A stretch of DNA of 44,096 nucleotides from an uncultured Bacteroidia bacterium. Lineage in GTDB: Bacteria > Bacteroidota > Bacteroidia > Bacteroidales > F082. The position numbers were made by a program, and so were the translations under genes. Of this stretch, positions 16,590 through 25,086 are shown in pieces. The notes under the pieces were generated by a model that saw nothing but the letters and a program-made list of their open reading frames with translations, had not been told where the DNA came from and ran no database searches. The stretch covers positions 1 to 44,096 of the forward strand of contig CAJVWU010000029.1 of NCBI GenBank assembly GCA_913009755.1. Direction: 5' to 3'. Position 1 is the stretch's first letter, and each line of letters begins with the position of its first letter.

Positions 16590-17864
16590 ATGAAAAAGAA
16601 TATTCTCCTCTTGCTTTTGCTTATTGGCACCCTGATGGCACAGGCACAAGAAGTTAAAAACGAAGACCTGATTTACGATGACAATATACATACCGTATTG
16701 TTTCATAAAACGGGCAACCAGTTGGCCCCCCCGGTCATCAGGTTAGGGACAAATGACAAGCTCAGGCTGGCCTTCGACGATATGAGCAATAAATCTTATC
16801 TTTTTAAATATACAATTATCCATTGCAGCTACAACTGGGAACCATCCGACCTTGAACAAAACGAATATATTGACGGGTATCTGGAAGATGAAATTGACAA
16901 TTATGAATTTTCATTTAACGCCATTCCCGCGTATGTACATTACGAACTGATGTTCCCGGGCCCGAACATGAAAATCAAACTTTCGGGCAATTATATATTA
17001 AAGGTATATGTTGACAATTCTTCCGATGAAAATGTGATCTTTACGCGCCGGTTTTTTGTAATAGAACCCCTGGCACGCATTGATGTGGACATACCCTATT
17101 ATCCTAAAAAACTGGAGTACACCAGGCAGAAACAACAGATTGACCTGATGATCAACACCCCAAATTTATTTAATGACGAACCGCAACAACGGACCAATGT
17201 GGTTATTCAGCAAAACGGACGTTGGGATAATGCCAAAATCGGTTTGAAAGCCACTTCGGTTACTTCCAACACACTCAATTATGATTACCAATACGGTATT
17301 GTGTTTAACGGCGGGAACCAGTTCAGGCATTTTAATATCGAAAGCTACTGGTACCAGTCAATGTACATCAAACAGATCATCAGTAATGCTGACGGATATA
17401 CCGTTATTTTACATACCGATTATCCCAGGGAAAGCAAACCTTACGAAACGGAAATTGACCTCAACGGGAAGATGATCATCCAGGCCAGGAAAAACCAGAA
17501 CTCAAATACCGAAGGGGAATATGCCTGGGTGGAATTCTGGTTGAAAATGCCAAAGATAGCCGATGCCGATGTTTACATACTCGGCCAGTTGAACGACTGG
17601 CAGTTTAACTCGAAGAATGTAATGATCTACGACAGCAGGTTACGAATGTACCATGGTTCGCTTTATCTTAAACAGGGTTATTACGATTACCTTTACACCG
17701 TTTTGCCTGACGGGAAAACACGGGGTGAAGTAACACCAATTGAGGGTGACCACTGGGAAACCGACAATGATTATACGATTTATTTATACTACCGCGAAAG
17801 AGTACCCGAATACGACCGCCTGGTAGGTTACCGGAAATTTAACACAAAAGAACTGGAGAGGTAG
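16590..17864 (+). CDS. Type IX secretion system plug-family protein (DUF5103)
   Basis: This 424-residue protein has a signal peptide (MKKNILLLLLLIGTLMAQAQ). Its first roughly 290 residues have the DUF5103 pattern (FHKTGNQLAPPVIRLGTNDK, YTIIHCSYNWEPSDLEQNEY, FARRF-type strand FTRRFFVIEPLARIDV). The C-terminal part (about 320-405, ADVYILGQLNDWQFNSKNVM, GYYDYLYTV) resembles an early-set carbohydrate-binding-like sandwich. Plug proteins of this family associate with the SprA translocon of T9SS and close its channel. This fits the T9SS cargo at 406-3924. The gene is monocistronic and divergent from nqrA. Confidence 0.88.
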   Translation: MKKNILLLLLLIGTLMAQAQEVKNEDLIYDDNIHTVLFHKTGNQLAPPVIRLGTNDKLRLAFDDMSNKSYLFKYTIIHCSYNWEPSDLEQNEYIDGYLEDEIDNYEFSFNAIPAYVHYELMFPGPNMKIKLSGNYILKVYVDNSSDENVIFTRRFFVIEPLARIDVDIPYYPKKLEYTRQKQQIDLMINTPNLFNDEPQQRTNVVIQQNGRWDNAKIGLKATSVTSNTLNYDYQYGIVFNGGNQFRHFNIESYWYQSMYIKQIISNADGYTVILHTDYPRESKPYETEIDLNGKMIIQARKNQNSNTEGEYAWVEFWLKMPKIADADVYILGQLNDWQFNSKNVMIYDSRLRMYHGSLYLKQGYYDYLYTVLPDGKTRGEVTPIEGDHWETDNDYTIYLYYRERVPEYDRLVGYRKFNTKELER

Positions 17865-18081
17865 TAAAGAGTCTGGAGCCTGGAGTTTCCCTCCTTCGCT
17901 ACGCTTCGGCGGGCAGGGGAGTCGGGGGTTTGAGATTCAAGCGTACGATATCCATATTCTACTACAAACCGAAATTCACGAGAACCTACTATTGATTACC
18001 GGGAATTTACGATAATAAACACCCCTGAACCAGTCTGAAAATAAATTTCTGACTGTTTGTAATCGGTTTGCTTCAATCTTT
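17865..18081. other. Intergenic region with repeat remnant
   Basis: Positions 17873-17930 contain a GC-rich segment (CCTCCTTCGCTACGCTTCGG, GGCAGGGGAGTCGGGGG) related to the segments at 344-400 and 5570-5650. No gene is visible. The rest is AT-rich and leads into the promoter of the histidine kinase gene. Confidence 0.4.
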
Positions 18082-18089
18082 TATCTTTG
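18057..18089 (+). promoter_or_regulatory. Promoter of the two-component operon
   Basis: TTG at 18057-18059 and TATCTTTG at 18082-18089 are separated by 22 bp. This matches the Bacteroidota -33 TTG / -7 TAnnTTTG arrangement. The ATG at 18114 is 24 bp downstream. Confidence 0.65.
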
Positions 18090-18113
18090 TAAGGGAATGC
18101 ACAAACCGGCACA

Positions 18114-20051
18114 ATGAGAATTTTAAGAACTTATCATATAACGGTTTTAGTATTTCTGTTCACCGGCCTCAAAGCAACATCAGTAACCGACAGCCTGGAA
18201 CGACTGCTTCCGGAGGCTACGGATACCAATAAGGTAAAATTGCTTTCCGACCTGTGCTGGGAATACAGGTTTATTTCTGCCGATACAGCTTTGCAATATG
18301 GCAACCGGGCGCTGAATCTGGCCAGGGAAGCAGACTACCCAAAAGGTATTGCCCAGGCGTATAACGACTTGGGAATTATCTACATTGACAGAAGCGAATA
18401 TGGCAAAGCCATTGATCTTTTTCAAAAAGCGATGGAGATCAGGCGAAAACTAAACGACAAAGCCGGTATGGGTTCGCTGTACAACAAAATCGGCATTGTT
18501 TATCAGAAACAGGGCAAACTGAAAGAGGCACTGCAAAACCAGATCAGGGCATTGAAAATTTATGAAGGGTTGGGACAGTATCTATGGATAGGTTATTGCC
18601 TGAACAACATTGCCATTGTTCATTTAAACCTGGGAAATCTTCAGAAATCGCTCGAATACAACCTTGAAGCTTTAACGTACAGGAAGAAAATGAACGATGT
18701 TTACGGCGAAGCAGGGTCTTACGGAAATATCGCCAATGTTTATCAGCGGCTAAAGGATACGGCAAAGGCGGCCTCCTATTATAAAAAAGCACTGGAAACT
18801 TTCCGGCAATTAAATAACGGGGAAGGTATCAGCGCTATGTTGAGTAATCTGGGAAACATTTACCTTGCCCAGGGACGCAACCAAAAAGCGCTTGAAATGC
18901 TGGAGGAATCGCTGGCGATCCGGGAGAAAATGGGAGACCGGAAAGCCATTTCTTCGTCTTTGATAAAAATTGGGGAGGCTTACACTAACCTGGGACAGTA
19001 TGACAAAGCTTCGGAAGCCTTATACAGAGGAATGAGAACGGCACAAAAAATAGATGTGCCGGAAGAAGAAATGGCTGCTTACCTGAATATGGCCAAGATG
19101 TATGCCATGGCCGAACGTCTTGATAGTGCTTTTGTTTATACCCGCCGCTACATCGCCCTGAAAGATTCTGTTTATGACCAGCGCTTAAAACAGCAAATTG
19201 TTGAAGTACAGGTAAAATACGAAACCGGGAAGATGGAAAAAGACAATCAGTTGCTTTCTCAAAAGGTGCAACTTAAAGAAGCACACATCAAACAACAAAA
19301 AACAAATTTGCTCCTTTTGATTTTTATAATAATCACGATCACAGGAGCTGCAATATTTCTGTTTTACCGCCGAAATCAAAAACAAAAAGCGGCCCTGGAT
19401 GCAGAGATCATCCGTCATAATCAACAGCAGTTAAAAGCAGTGATTGCCGGCCAGGAAAACGAACGACGACGTATTGCCCGTGAGTTGCATGACGGTGTCG
19501 GACAACGGCTGGCAGCGATAAAACTGGGATGGGAAAAGATGGTGGATAATTTGAAAAAAAGCAAGCAATACGAAGACCTCAAAGAAATGGCAAACTTGCT
19601 GGATGCAGCTTCCAAAGAAGTCAGGGAGATCAGCCACCAAATGATGCCGAAGGAGTTGGAACAGTTTGGCCTGCCGTCAGCCGTAAAAAACATGTTGAAT
19701 ACAACTTTGAAAAATACGGGGATTGATTATGAGTTCAACCGCTTTGGCTTGAAAAAACGATTACCGACGATCATCGAGATGAACCTGTTCAGGGTGTTGC
19801 AGGAGATGACGGTCAATGTGATCAAACATGCAAATGCCACCAGGATTGATGTCCGGTTGCTAAACAGGAACAATAAACTGGTTTTGATTTTTGAAGACAA
19901 CGGGAAAGGCTTTGACCCCAAAGCAGCCGGCCGGGGTATTGGCATGATAAACATAGTAGGCCGGGTTAAAGCTATGGACGGGGAAATGAACATTGAAAGC
20001 AGCCCGGGAAAAGGAACAACAATAAGATTAAGAATTCCGGTCAATGAATGA
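18114..20051 (+). CDS. TPR-containing sensor histidine kinase (HisKA_3 / NarL-partner type)
   Basis: This 645-residue protein has an N-terminal signal anchor or signal peptide (4-20). A periplasmic array of about eight tetratricopeptide repeats follows (about 40-345, e.g. AQAYNDLGIIYIDRSEYGKA, LSNLGNIYLAQGRNQKALEM), then a coiled coil (355-395) and one membrane helix (398-418). The cytoplasmic part has a HisKA_3 dimerisation domain with His459 in RRRIARELHDGVGQRL. The HATPase domain has the N-box EMTVNVIKHA and G-boxes DNGKGF and GRGIGM. It phosphorylates the response regulator that overlaps its 3' end by 8 bp. The ligand is unknown; the TPRs suggest a protein or peptide partner. Confidence 0.93.
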   Translation: MRILRTYHITVLVFLFTGLKATSVTDSLERLLPEATDTNKVKLLSDLCWEYRFISADTALQYGNRALNLAREADYPKGIAQAYNDLGIIYIDRSEYGKAIDLFQKAMEIRRKLNDKAGMGSLYNKIGIVYQKQGKLKEALQNQIRALKIYEGLGQYLWIGYCLNNIAIVHLNLGNLQKSLEYNLEALTYRKKMNDVYGEAGSYGNIANVYQRLKDTAKAASYYKKALETFRQLNNGEGISAMLSNLGNIYLAQGRNQKALEMLEESLAIREKMGDRKAISSSLIKIGEAYTNLGQYDKASEALYRGMRTAQKIDVPEEEMAAYLNMAKMYAMAERLDSAFVYTRRYIALKDSVYDQRLKQQIVEVQVKYETGKMEKDNQLLSQKVQLKEAHIKQQKTNLLLLIFIIITITGAAIFLFYRRNQKQKAALDAEIIRHNQQQLKAVIAGQENERRRIARELHDGVGQRLAAIKLGWEKMVDNLKKSKQYEDLKEMANLLDAASKEVREISHQMMPKELEQFGLPSAVKNMLNTTLKNTGIDYEFNRFGLKKRLPTIIEMNLFRVLQEMTVNVIKHANATRIDVRLLNRNNKLVLIFEDNGKGFDPKAAGRGIGMINIVGRVKAMDGEMNIESSPGKGTTIRLRIPVNE

Positions 20052-20688
20052 GGTCAAAATAATGATTGTTGATGACCATCAAATCATCATTGACGGGCTG
20101 AAAGCTTTGCTTGATGATGTGGAGGGAATCCGTGTAGTGATTACTGCATCCAATGGGCGTGAAGCCTTTGATATGCTTAAAATCTTTTCGGTTGACGTGA
20201 TACTGATGGATATTGACATGCCTGTGATGGACGGCCTGCAGGCCACCAAAGCCATTAAGGAAAAAAAATCATCTCCTTTTATTATTATCCTTTCCATGCA
20301 TTTGCAAAAAGGAATGGTCGAGGATTTGATAAAAATGGGGGTTGACGGTTATCTGTTGAAAAATTCAGATAAAGAACAATTGACCAATGCTATTTTTCAG
20401 GTTGCTTCCGGGAAAAAATATTTTGGCCCGGACGTTACGCTGACGTTGCTCGGCGATGACAAATCGGCGAAAAGCAAATCTCCTGATATTGCCATTGGCC
20501 TGACCGACAGGGAACTCGAAATCATGAAGCTGATCGCCGATGGTTATACCAATAAAGAAATAGGAGATAAGCTTTTTATCAGTCATCGCACGGTGGACAC
20601 ACACCGGACCAACATGATGAAAAAGCTCAATGTGAACAACGTTGCCGGCCTTATCAATTTCGCCATCAGGAAGGGATTGATCTCTTGA
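20044..20688 (+). CDS. LuxR/NarL-family response regulator
   Basis: This 214-residue protein has a receiver domain (Asp10, Asp11 acid pocket; Asp56 phosphoacceptor in VILMDIDMPVMDG; Lys in GYLLKNS). It also has a C-terminal LuxR helix-turn-helix (LTDRELEIMKLIADGYTNKE, ISHRTVDTHRTNMMKKL). It is translationally coupled to the sensor kinase by overlap. The 32-bp palindrome at 20811-20842, upstream of the next operon, is a candidate binding site. Confidence 0.95.
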   Translation: MNEVKIMIVDDHQIIIDGLKALLDDVEGIRVVITASNGREAFDMLKIFSVDVILMDIDMPVMDGLQATKAIKEKKSSPFIIILSMHLQKGMVEDLIKMGVDGYLLKNSDKEQLTNAIFQVASGKKYFGPDVTLTLLGDDKSAKSKSPDIAIGLTDRELEIMKLIADGYTNKEIGDKLFISHRTVDTHRTNMMKKLNVNNVAGLINFAIRKGLIS

Positions 20689-20810
20689 AAAAAATCTTTC
20701 GTGTTTATGAATTCTTCTCCAATAATCTTTGTCGTTTGTAATTAAGGGAATATTTAAGGTGCGGCGCACCGTGATATTTTTTATTTTTAATCTGTTTTCT
20801 TAAAATCTAC

Positions 20811-20842
20811 GGTATTTACCCTAATCAATTAGGTGAAATACC
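20811..20842. promoter_or_regulatory. Long imperfect palindrome, candidate operator
   Basis: GGTATTTACCCTAATC / AATTAGGTGAAATACC: 13 of 16 positions pair symmetrically. It ends 26 bp upstream of the -7 element TACTTTTG at 20869-20876, a place expected for an activator. That promoter has no TTG at the -33 position. Recognition by the adjacent response regulator is an inference. Confidence 0.6.
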
Positions 20843-20868
20843 CGATGGTAAACCTTTTTTTCCTGACC

Positions 20869-20876
20869 TACTTTTG
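20869..20876 (+). promoter_or_regulatory. -7 promoter element for the lipoprotein/propeller cluster
   Basis: TACTTTTG fits TAnnTTTG. It implies a 5' leader of about 145 nt before the ATG at 21028. The leader contains an inverted pair (CACAGAG at about 20927 and CTCTGTG at about 20996) that could fold. Confidence 0.45.
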
Positions 20877-21027
20877 ACGATGTAATTGTTCGTTAAAACC
20901 TCAAGTGCCTTCAATCATAAAATTTACACAGAGCTTTCTGGCAGTTGGACACCCTGAAATTGCTTTGAGGTTGACAACAATTGCACTGGCAGAAACTCTG
21001 TGTTTTGTGAAACTAAAATATAAAAAA

Positions 21028-21348
21028 ATGAAAACGATTAGAAATTTAGCACTTGCTTTAACACTGATTGCCGGAGTGGTTTTTTCAGGATGTAAAAAAA
21101 GCAATAATGACAACCCGTCTCCGGGCAGCAATGGAACCATGTCGCTGAAACATGAAGGGCAGGCATGGGCTGCCAGCTTATCCGGCCAGAGCGACACCTA
21201 TTCGGCTACCGGTGTTATCGGATCCGGAGAGGTAACTTTTACCGAGCTGACCGACAAAAAAGCCAAAGGCACCTTCAAATTCACCGCTTACAACACGGCG
21301 CAAGCCAAAGTGGGAATAACAGAAGGGAAATTTAATGTCAGTTTTTAA
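21028..21348 (+). CDS. Small lipoprotein, DUF6252-like
   Basis: The start at 21028 gives MKTIRNLALALTLIAGVVFS followed by the lipobox GC (Cys22) and a Ser/Asn/Pro linker; upstream in-frame codons lie in the leader. The mature part is about 85 residues of beta strands (TFTELTDKKAKGTFKFTAYN), resembling the small Bacteroidota lipoproteins that report a feature of the form 'G.F.F.A.N..G....ITEGKFNV'. The function is unknown. It is the first gene of a cluster of secreted proteins. Confidence 0.7.
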   Translation: MKTIRNLALALTLIAGVVFSGCKKSNNDNPSPGSNGTMSLKHEGQAWAASLSGQSDTYSATGVIGSGEVTFTELTDKKAKGTFKFTAYNTAQAKVGITEGKFNVSF

Positions 21349-21387
21349 CGATAAAACAAGCCTGTTAATCACTTAAAAACAAAAATT

Positions 21388-22533
21388 ATGAAACGGATGC
21401 TTTGCCTGCCGGTCGTATTCTTCACGTTACTACACCTCTTTTCGCAGGGGACTGATATCAACTACGAGCGGATCAAAGTCGCAGATGCAAAACACATCAT
21501 CTGTGGCCTTGACCTGTCTCCCGACAAAACATTGCTTGCGATCAGCAGTGTACAAAGTTATCCGTTTTATGTTTTTGACTGGCGGAAAAGAGAAAAAGCA
21601 AAGGAATATGATGTGGGGAACTGGTATGCAGGTTCGTCGGTAAAATATTCATCCAATGGTAAATATGTTTTGCTGAATCAATTGTATTACGTTGATTTCG
21701 CCCCAAACAAAGACCGGGAGGTCAATTTTGAGATTGTGGATGCCGGAACCGGTGAAAAAATAAAACGCTTTGAAGATTATCATGATGTTAAAATTTCACC
21801 CGATGAAAAATATGCCCTCGCCCTTACCGGGGATGAGGTGGAATATTGGAGCCTGAAAACCGGCAAAAAAGAAAAATCATTTACCGTAAATGGAGCAACC
21901 AATAGTTTCGCTGTCTCCCCCGACGGGAGATTGATTGCCGTTTCACACAAACTTTATGAAGAAGATGCCAAAAAAATCCCGCAACTTAAACGGGACAAAA
22001 AAACACTGAAAACAGCCCTTAAATACAAACAACAGATTTCTGTTTACGATGCCATAACATTTAAAAAATTAGTTACGGTAAATGAATTGTATGACATTAT
22101 TTACAGGTTGAGCTTTTCACCAGACGGACGCTATTTGCTCTGCCTGAACATACCACATACAAAATTACAAAACAGCCCGTCGGCCAGGCAGATGTACATT
22201 AATGTAGTTGATATGGAAACCCGTCAACCCAGGCGGAGAGGGTTTGTTTCAACGGCGTATTATGAACCCGAGTTCAAGCTGAGCCATGACGGAAAATGGC
22301 TTGGGCTTGTTTCAAAAAGCAACCGCTTTTTGGAATTGCACATTTATAACTTTGAAACCGGAAAAATGGCCTTTCGTTTTCAGCAAAGTTACCGGCTGTT
22401 TGAAAAAAATGACGGTGAAATGATTGTTGCCGATTCCCGCACTTCGTTTGTCTTTTTACCCGACAATAAATCTGTAATGATGACCATGGGCAATCATTTG
22501 ATATTATGGAATATGATAAAGAAAGAACAATAA
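21388..22533 (+). CDS. Secreted WD40-like beta-propeller protein
   Basis: This 381-residue protein has a signal peptide (MKRMLCLPVVFFTLLHLFSQ) and about seven propeller blades, marked by repeats of the S-P-D-G/E type: LDLSPDKTLLAIS, KYSSNGKYVLL, VKISPDEKYALAL, FAVSPDGRLIAVS, LSFSPDGRYLLCL, FKLSHDGKWLGLV and FVFLPDNKSVMMT. It is probably periplasmic and scaffold-like, with no catalytic motif. It lies 39 bp after the lipoprotein and only 1 bp before the next gene. Confidence 0.8.
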   Translation: MKRMLCLPVVFFTLLHLFSQGTDINYERIKVADAKHIICGLDLSPDKTLLAISSVQSYPFYVFDWRKREKAKEYDVGNWYAGSSVKYSSNGKYVLLNQLYYVDFAPNKDREVNFEIVDAGTGEKIKRFEDYHDVKISPDEKYALALTGDEVEYWSLKTGKKEKSFTVNGATNSFAVSPDGRLIAVSHKLYEEDAKKIPQLKRDKKTLKTALKYKQQISVYDAITFKKLVTVNELYDIIYRLSFSPDGRYLLCLNIPHTKLQNSPSARQMYINVVDMETRQPRRRGFVSTAYYEPEFKLSHDGKWLGLVSKSNRFLELHIYNFETGKMAFRFQQSYRLFEKNDGEMIVADSRTSFVFLPDNKSVMMTMGNHLILWNMIKKEQ

Positions 22534-22534
22534 A

Positions 22535-22897
22535 ATGAAAAAACTGTTCATCGTCATCGTATGCTTAATGGCAATCAATGCCACGGCACAAAAAAAGATT
22601 TTGGTTGAAACCAAAGAAGAAGCTGAAAAGCTGGCATCCAGCGAATTAGAAACAGCTATGACCGGCCCTGAAGGAGCATTGTATGTATTCGGCACGGAGA
22701 ACAACATCGAAGGCGAGTATGATTTTAATATAACTCTTGGCGATAAGGGCAAGGTGGTGTCCCTATTTGTAAAAGGGCGAAAAGGCGGTGATATTTCATC
22801 TCAAAACAAAGTGAAAGATGCGGTTAAAGCTTTCCGTTTTCATTTCAAACTACCCAAAGGAAAATATTATAAGTTTCAATACAAATTCAAATTTTAA
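22535..22897 (+). CDS. Small secreted protein of unknown function
   Basis: This 120-residue protein has a signal peptide (MKKLFIVIVCLMAINATAQ). The mature part is about 100 residues of alternating strand and helix (YDFNITLGDKGKVVSLFVKG, KDAVKAFRFHFKLPKGKYYK). No family is recognised. It lies between two propeller genes in one tight operon, so a shared periplasmic assembly is likely. Confidence 0.7.
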   Translation: MKKLFIVIVCLMAINATAQKKILVETKEEAEKLASSELETAMTGPEGALYVFGTENNIEGEYDFNITLGDKGKVVSLFVKGRKGGDISSQNKVKDAVKAFRFHFKLPKGKYYKFQYKFKF

Positions 22898-22921
22898 TTG
22901 TGTAACCTTAAAGCAAAAATC

Positions 22922-24562
22922 ATGAAAAAACTAACACTTGCAACATTTGTTGCATTACTTACCTTGTCGGGCTTTGCCCAGGCCGACATGCCCGTAGAAT
23001 GGGAGAAAGACATGGGCATCAAATTTATTCATACGGGCACAGGCCTTGAAGTGAATGATTACAGCTATGTGTCTTCCGATAAAGAGATGGCCGTGTTCAG
23101 CAACAAGGATGGCCACATTTATTGGAAAAAGACTTTTAAAGAACTCACACCAAACCTGAAAAAGATTGATGAACTGGTTCCTTTCTGGAAATCAAATGTC
23201 GTTTTTCTTTTTGACCGGAAAGCCGGAAAAGATCAGATTGCCTGTATTGACCTGACCAACGGCAAACTGCTGTGGACAACTGACAAATACCAGAAGGTGA
23301 CTGCCGACATGATCGTTTACATTGCAGAAGATGACGGTTTTGCCATTTCACTGAAAAAGGAACTGGTTTATATCAAAGCCCGTACTGGTGAGGCGCTGTG
23401 GTCAACCAGTAAATTCCAGGGGGTTGTCGGTAAATATGTTTACAACAGTGGCGACCACACCATGGTGATGGTCAATTTCATACCCAGTGGGTTTATTGCT
23501 TTTTTTACCGGATTCAAAAACCAGATTGCACGCATCAATATGAAAACAGGTGAAATTATATGGGAGAATACTTACATCGGAAGGGCTGACCGCAAAACCG
23601 TTACCCGTGATTTTGTGTATGATCTGAATGTGGATGATGAGAAAGTGATCCTCCGCCTGGCGGGTATCCAGTTGTATGATTACAACACCGGGGCATCGCT
23701 TTGGTCTGTAGCATTTGACTATACCCCGGAAGGAATCGTGAAACCGGGAAAGGATCAGGGCAGATTCGGTGTTTATGGTACTGTCGCCGACCCGGTAATT
23801 GACGGCGATGATATGTATGTTCTTGATATGACAAGCAAAAAGAGCCAGTATATTAAAAAATATGATCACAATACAGGGAAATTAATCTGGACATCAAAGG
23901 AGATCAAAGGGGCAAAAGCCATTCCCGGAATGATTGTGAATGATGGCATAGTTGTCATTCAAATAGGCGGTATGGTTGAGATTCAGTATGTTCAGAAAAT
24001 TCAAACACAATATTATACGATGACTATCCCCGTTGTCAGGTATAAGGGGGTAAAACCTTATGGTATTCAGGCATTCAGCGCCGAAGACGGTTCTAACCTC
24101 TGGGATTCGGAAAGGTTCAAAAAAGGAATCACCAATGCCATCGTTGCCGAAGGTGACCATATCGTATGCAGCGGCAAAGTGCTTTATTCCATTGATCTGA
24201 AAACCGGGGATGTGAATTATGAAGTCCCTGTATCCAAAGGGGGAACCGGACTGGCATCATTAATATTGCCTTATCAGGGCAAGATCGTGGTCGTCGGTGA
24301 AAAAGGCCTCTCCACTTTCAACCCTGATGATGGTTCTTTTATTACAAATTCGGTTTATAAAAAAGCGGTACCGGCAGGAAGAATCAAAAACATTATCCTG
24401 ATGAAAACCGACAAAGACGATTTTGCAGCCTATAATCTTGACGATTTGTCCTATAAACAATACGACGCAAAGAAAGGCGCCAAAACCTGGCTTGAAAGGG
24501 AAGATGCAAAATATGTTTACGTCTATGAAAAGAAGGGCGTAACCAAACTTCGGGTTTACTAA
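22922..24562 (+). CDS. Secreted PQQ-like beta-propeller protein
   Basis: The ATG at 22922 gives the signal peptide MKKLTLATFVALLTLSGFAQ; an earlier in-frame ATG (22898) lies directly at the previous stop codon. The 546-residue product has repeated PQQ-type blades: TNGKLLWTTDKYQK, RTGEALWSTSKFQ, KTGEIIWENTYIG, NTGASLWSVAF, NTGKLIWTSKEIK and EDGSNLWDSERF. The arrangement resembles BamB-like scaffold propellers more than a quinoprotein enzyme, since no cytochrome or catalytic region is present. It is the last gene of the cluster and ends at a bidirectional terminator. Confidence 0.82.
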   Translation: MKKLTLATFVALLTLSGFAQADMPVEWEKDMGIKFIHTGTGLEVNDYSYVSSDKEMAVFSNKDGHIYWKKTFKELTPNLKKIDELVPFWKSNVVFLFDRKAGKDQIACIDLTNGKLLWTTDKYQKVTADMIVYIAEDDGFAISLKKELVYIKARTGEALWSTSKFQGVVGKYVYNSGDHTMVMVNFIPSGFIAFFTGFKNQIARINMKTGEIIWENTYIGRADRKTVTRDFVYDLNVDDEKVILRLAGIQLYDYNTGASLWSVAFDYTPEGIVKPGKDQGRFGVYGTVADPVIDGDDMYVLDMTSKKSQYIKKYDHNTGKLIWTSKEIKGAKAIPGMIVNDGIVVIQIGGMVEIQYVQKIQTQYYTMTIPVVRYKGVKPYGIQAFSAEDGSNLWDSERFKKGITNAIVAEGDHIVCSGKVLYSIDLKTGDVNYEVPVSKGGTGLASLILPYQGKIVVVGEKGLSTFNPDDGSFITNSVYKKAVPAGRIKNIILMKTDKDDFAAYNLDDLSYKQYDAKKGAKTWLEREDAKYVYVYEKKGVTKLRVY

Positions 24563-24586
24563 ATCCTTCTCAAGCAGCGCTTTGCC

Positions 24587-24625
24587 AAAGGTTAGGGGGC
24601 AAGCTGTGCCCTAACCTTTCTTTTT
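24587..24625. terminator. Bidirectional terminator between convergent genes
   Basis: AAAGGTTAGGG (24587-24597) pairs with CCCTAACCTTT (24609-24619) and is followed by a T-run on the plus strand. It lies between the PQQ-like propeller gene and the convergent lipoprotein gene; the T-run overlaps the end of the latter. Confidence 0.8.
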
Positions 24626-25033
24626 TACAACTACCGCGCTTTCCAGTGGATTACCAGAAGGCTGCTGCACCCGGATTGTAATACTTCCGACAGGAATATT
24701 GCTGATGGAAAGCGTAGAACCGTTCAGGTATTTTATTTCCGGCGTGCAATTGCCATTATCCGTTTTAATGCCAATGGTTTTTATATCTATCACGGATTGT
24801 TCAAAGTTGACATCAAAACGTCCGAAATCTTCACATGTTGTGGTTCCGGCCACACCATAAAACTTTATATTCAACCCATCACCTTCGGTAATTGTGTCGG
24901 CATGCTGGATGCTGTCTATTGTGATAAGGTATTCGGTTACTGTCGGTGAATCATCTTTTTTGCAGCCACCGGTGGAAAAGACAATGGATAGAACAGGGAT
25001 TGCCAGGATTAATGTAATCGCTAATTTATTCAT
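24611..25033 (-). CDS. Lipoprotein of unknown function
   Basis: The ATG at 25033 gives MNKLAITLILAIPVLSIVFS, followed by TGGC with lipidated Cys24 and a KKDDSPT linker. A longer start at 25090 would add 19 residues unlikely in a signal peptide. The remaining 110 residues form a beta-rich domain (EYLITIDSIQHADTITEGDG, GSITIRVQQPSG) of Ig-like character. The function is unknown. It lies 53 bp downstream of the K+ channel gene on the same strand. Confidence 0.75.
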   Translation of the reverse strand: MNKLAITLILAIPVLSIVFSTGGCKKDDSPTVTEYLITIDSIQHADTITEGDGLNIKFYGVAGTTTCEDFGRFDVNFEQSVIDIKTIGIKTDNGNCTPEIKYLNGSTLSISNIPVGSITIRVQQPSGNPLESAVVVKKKG

Positions 25034-25086
25034 GGTTTTTTTGTGTTTGAGATTAAGGGGGCAAAGATATTTTATTTTACTCAGGT

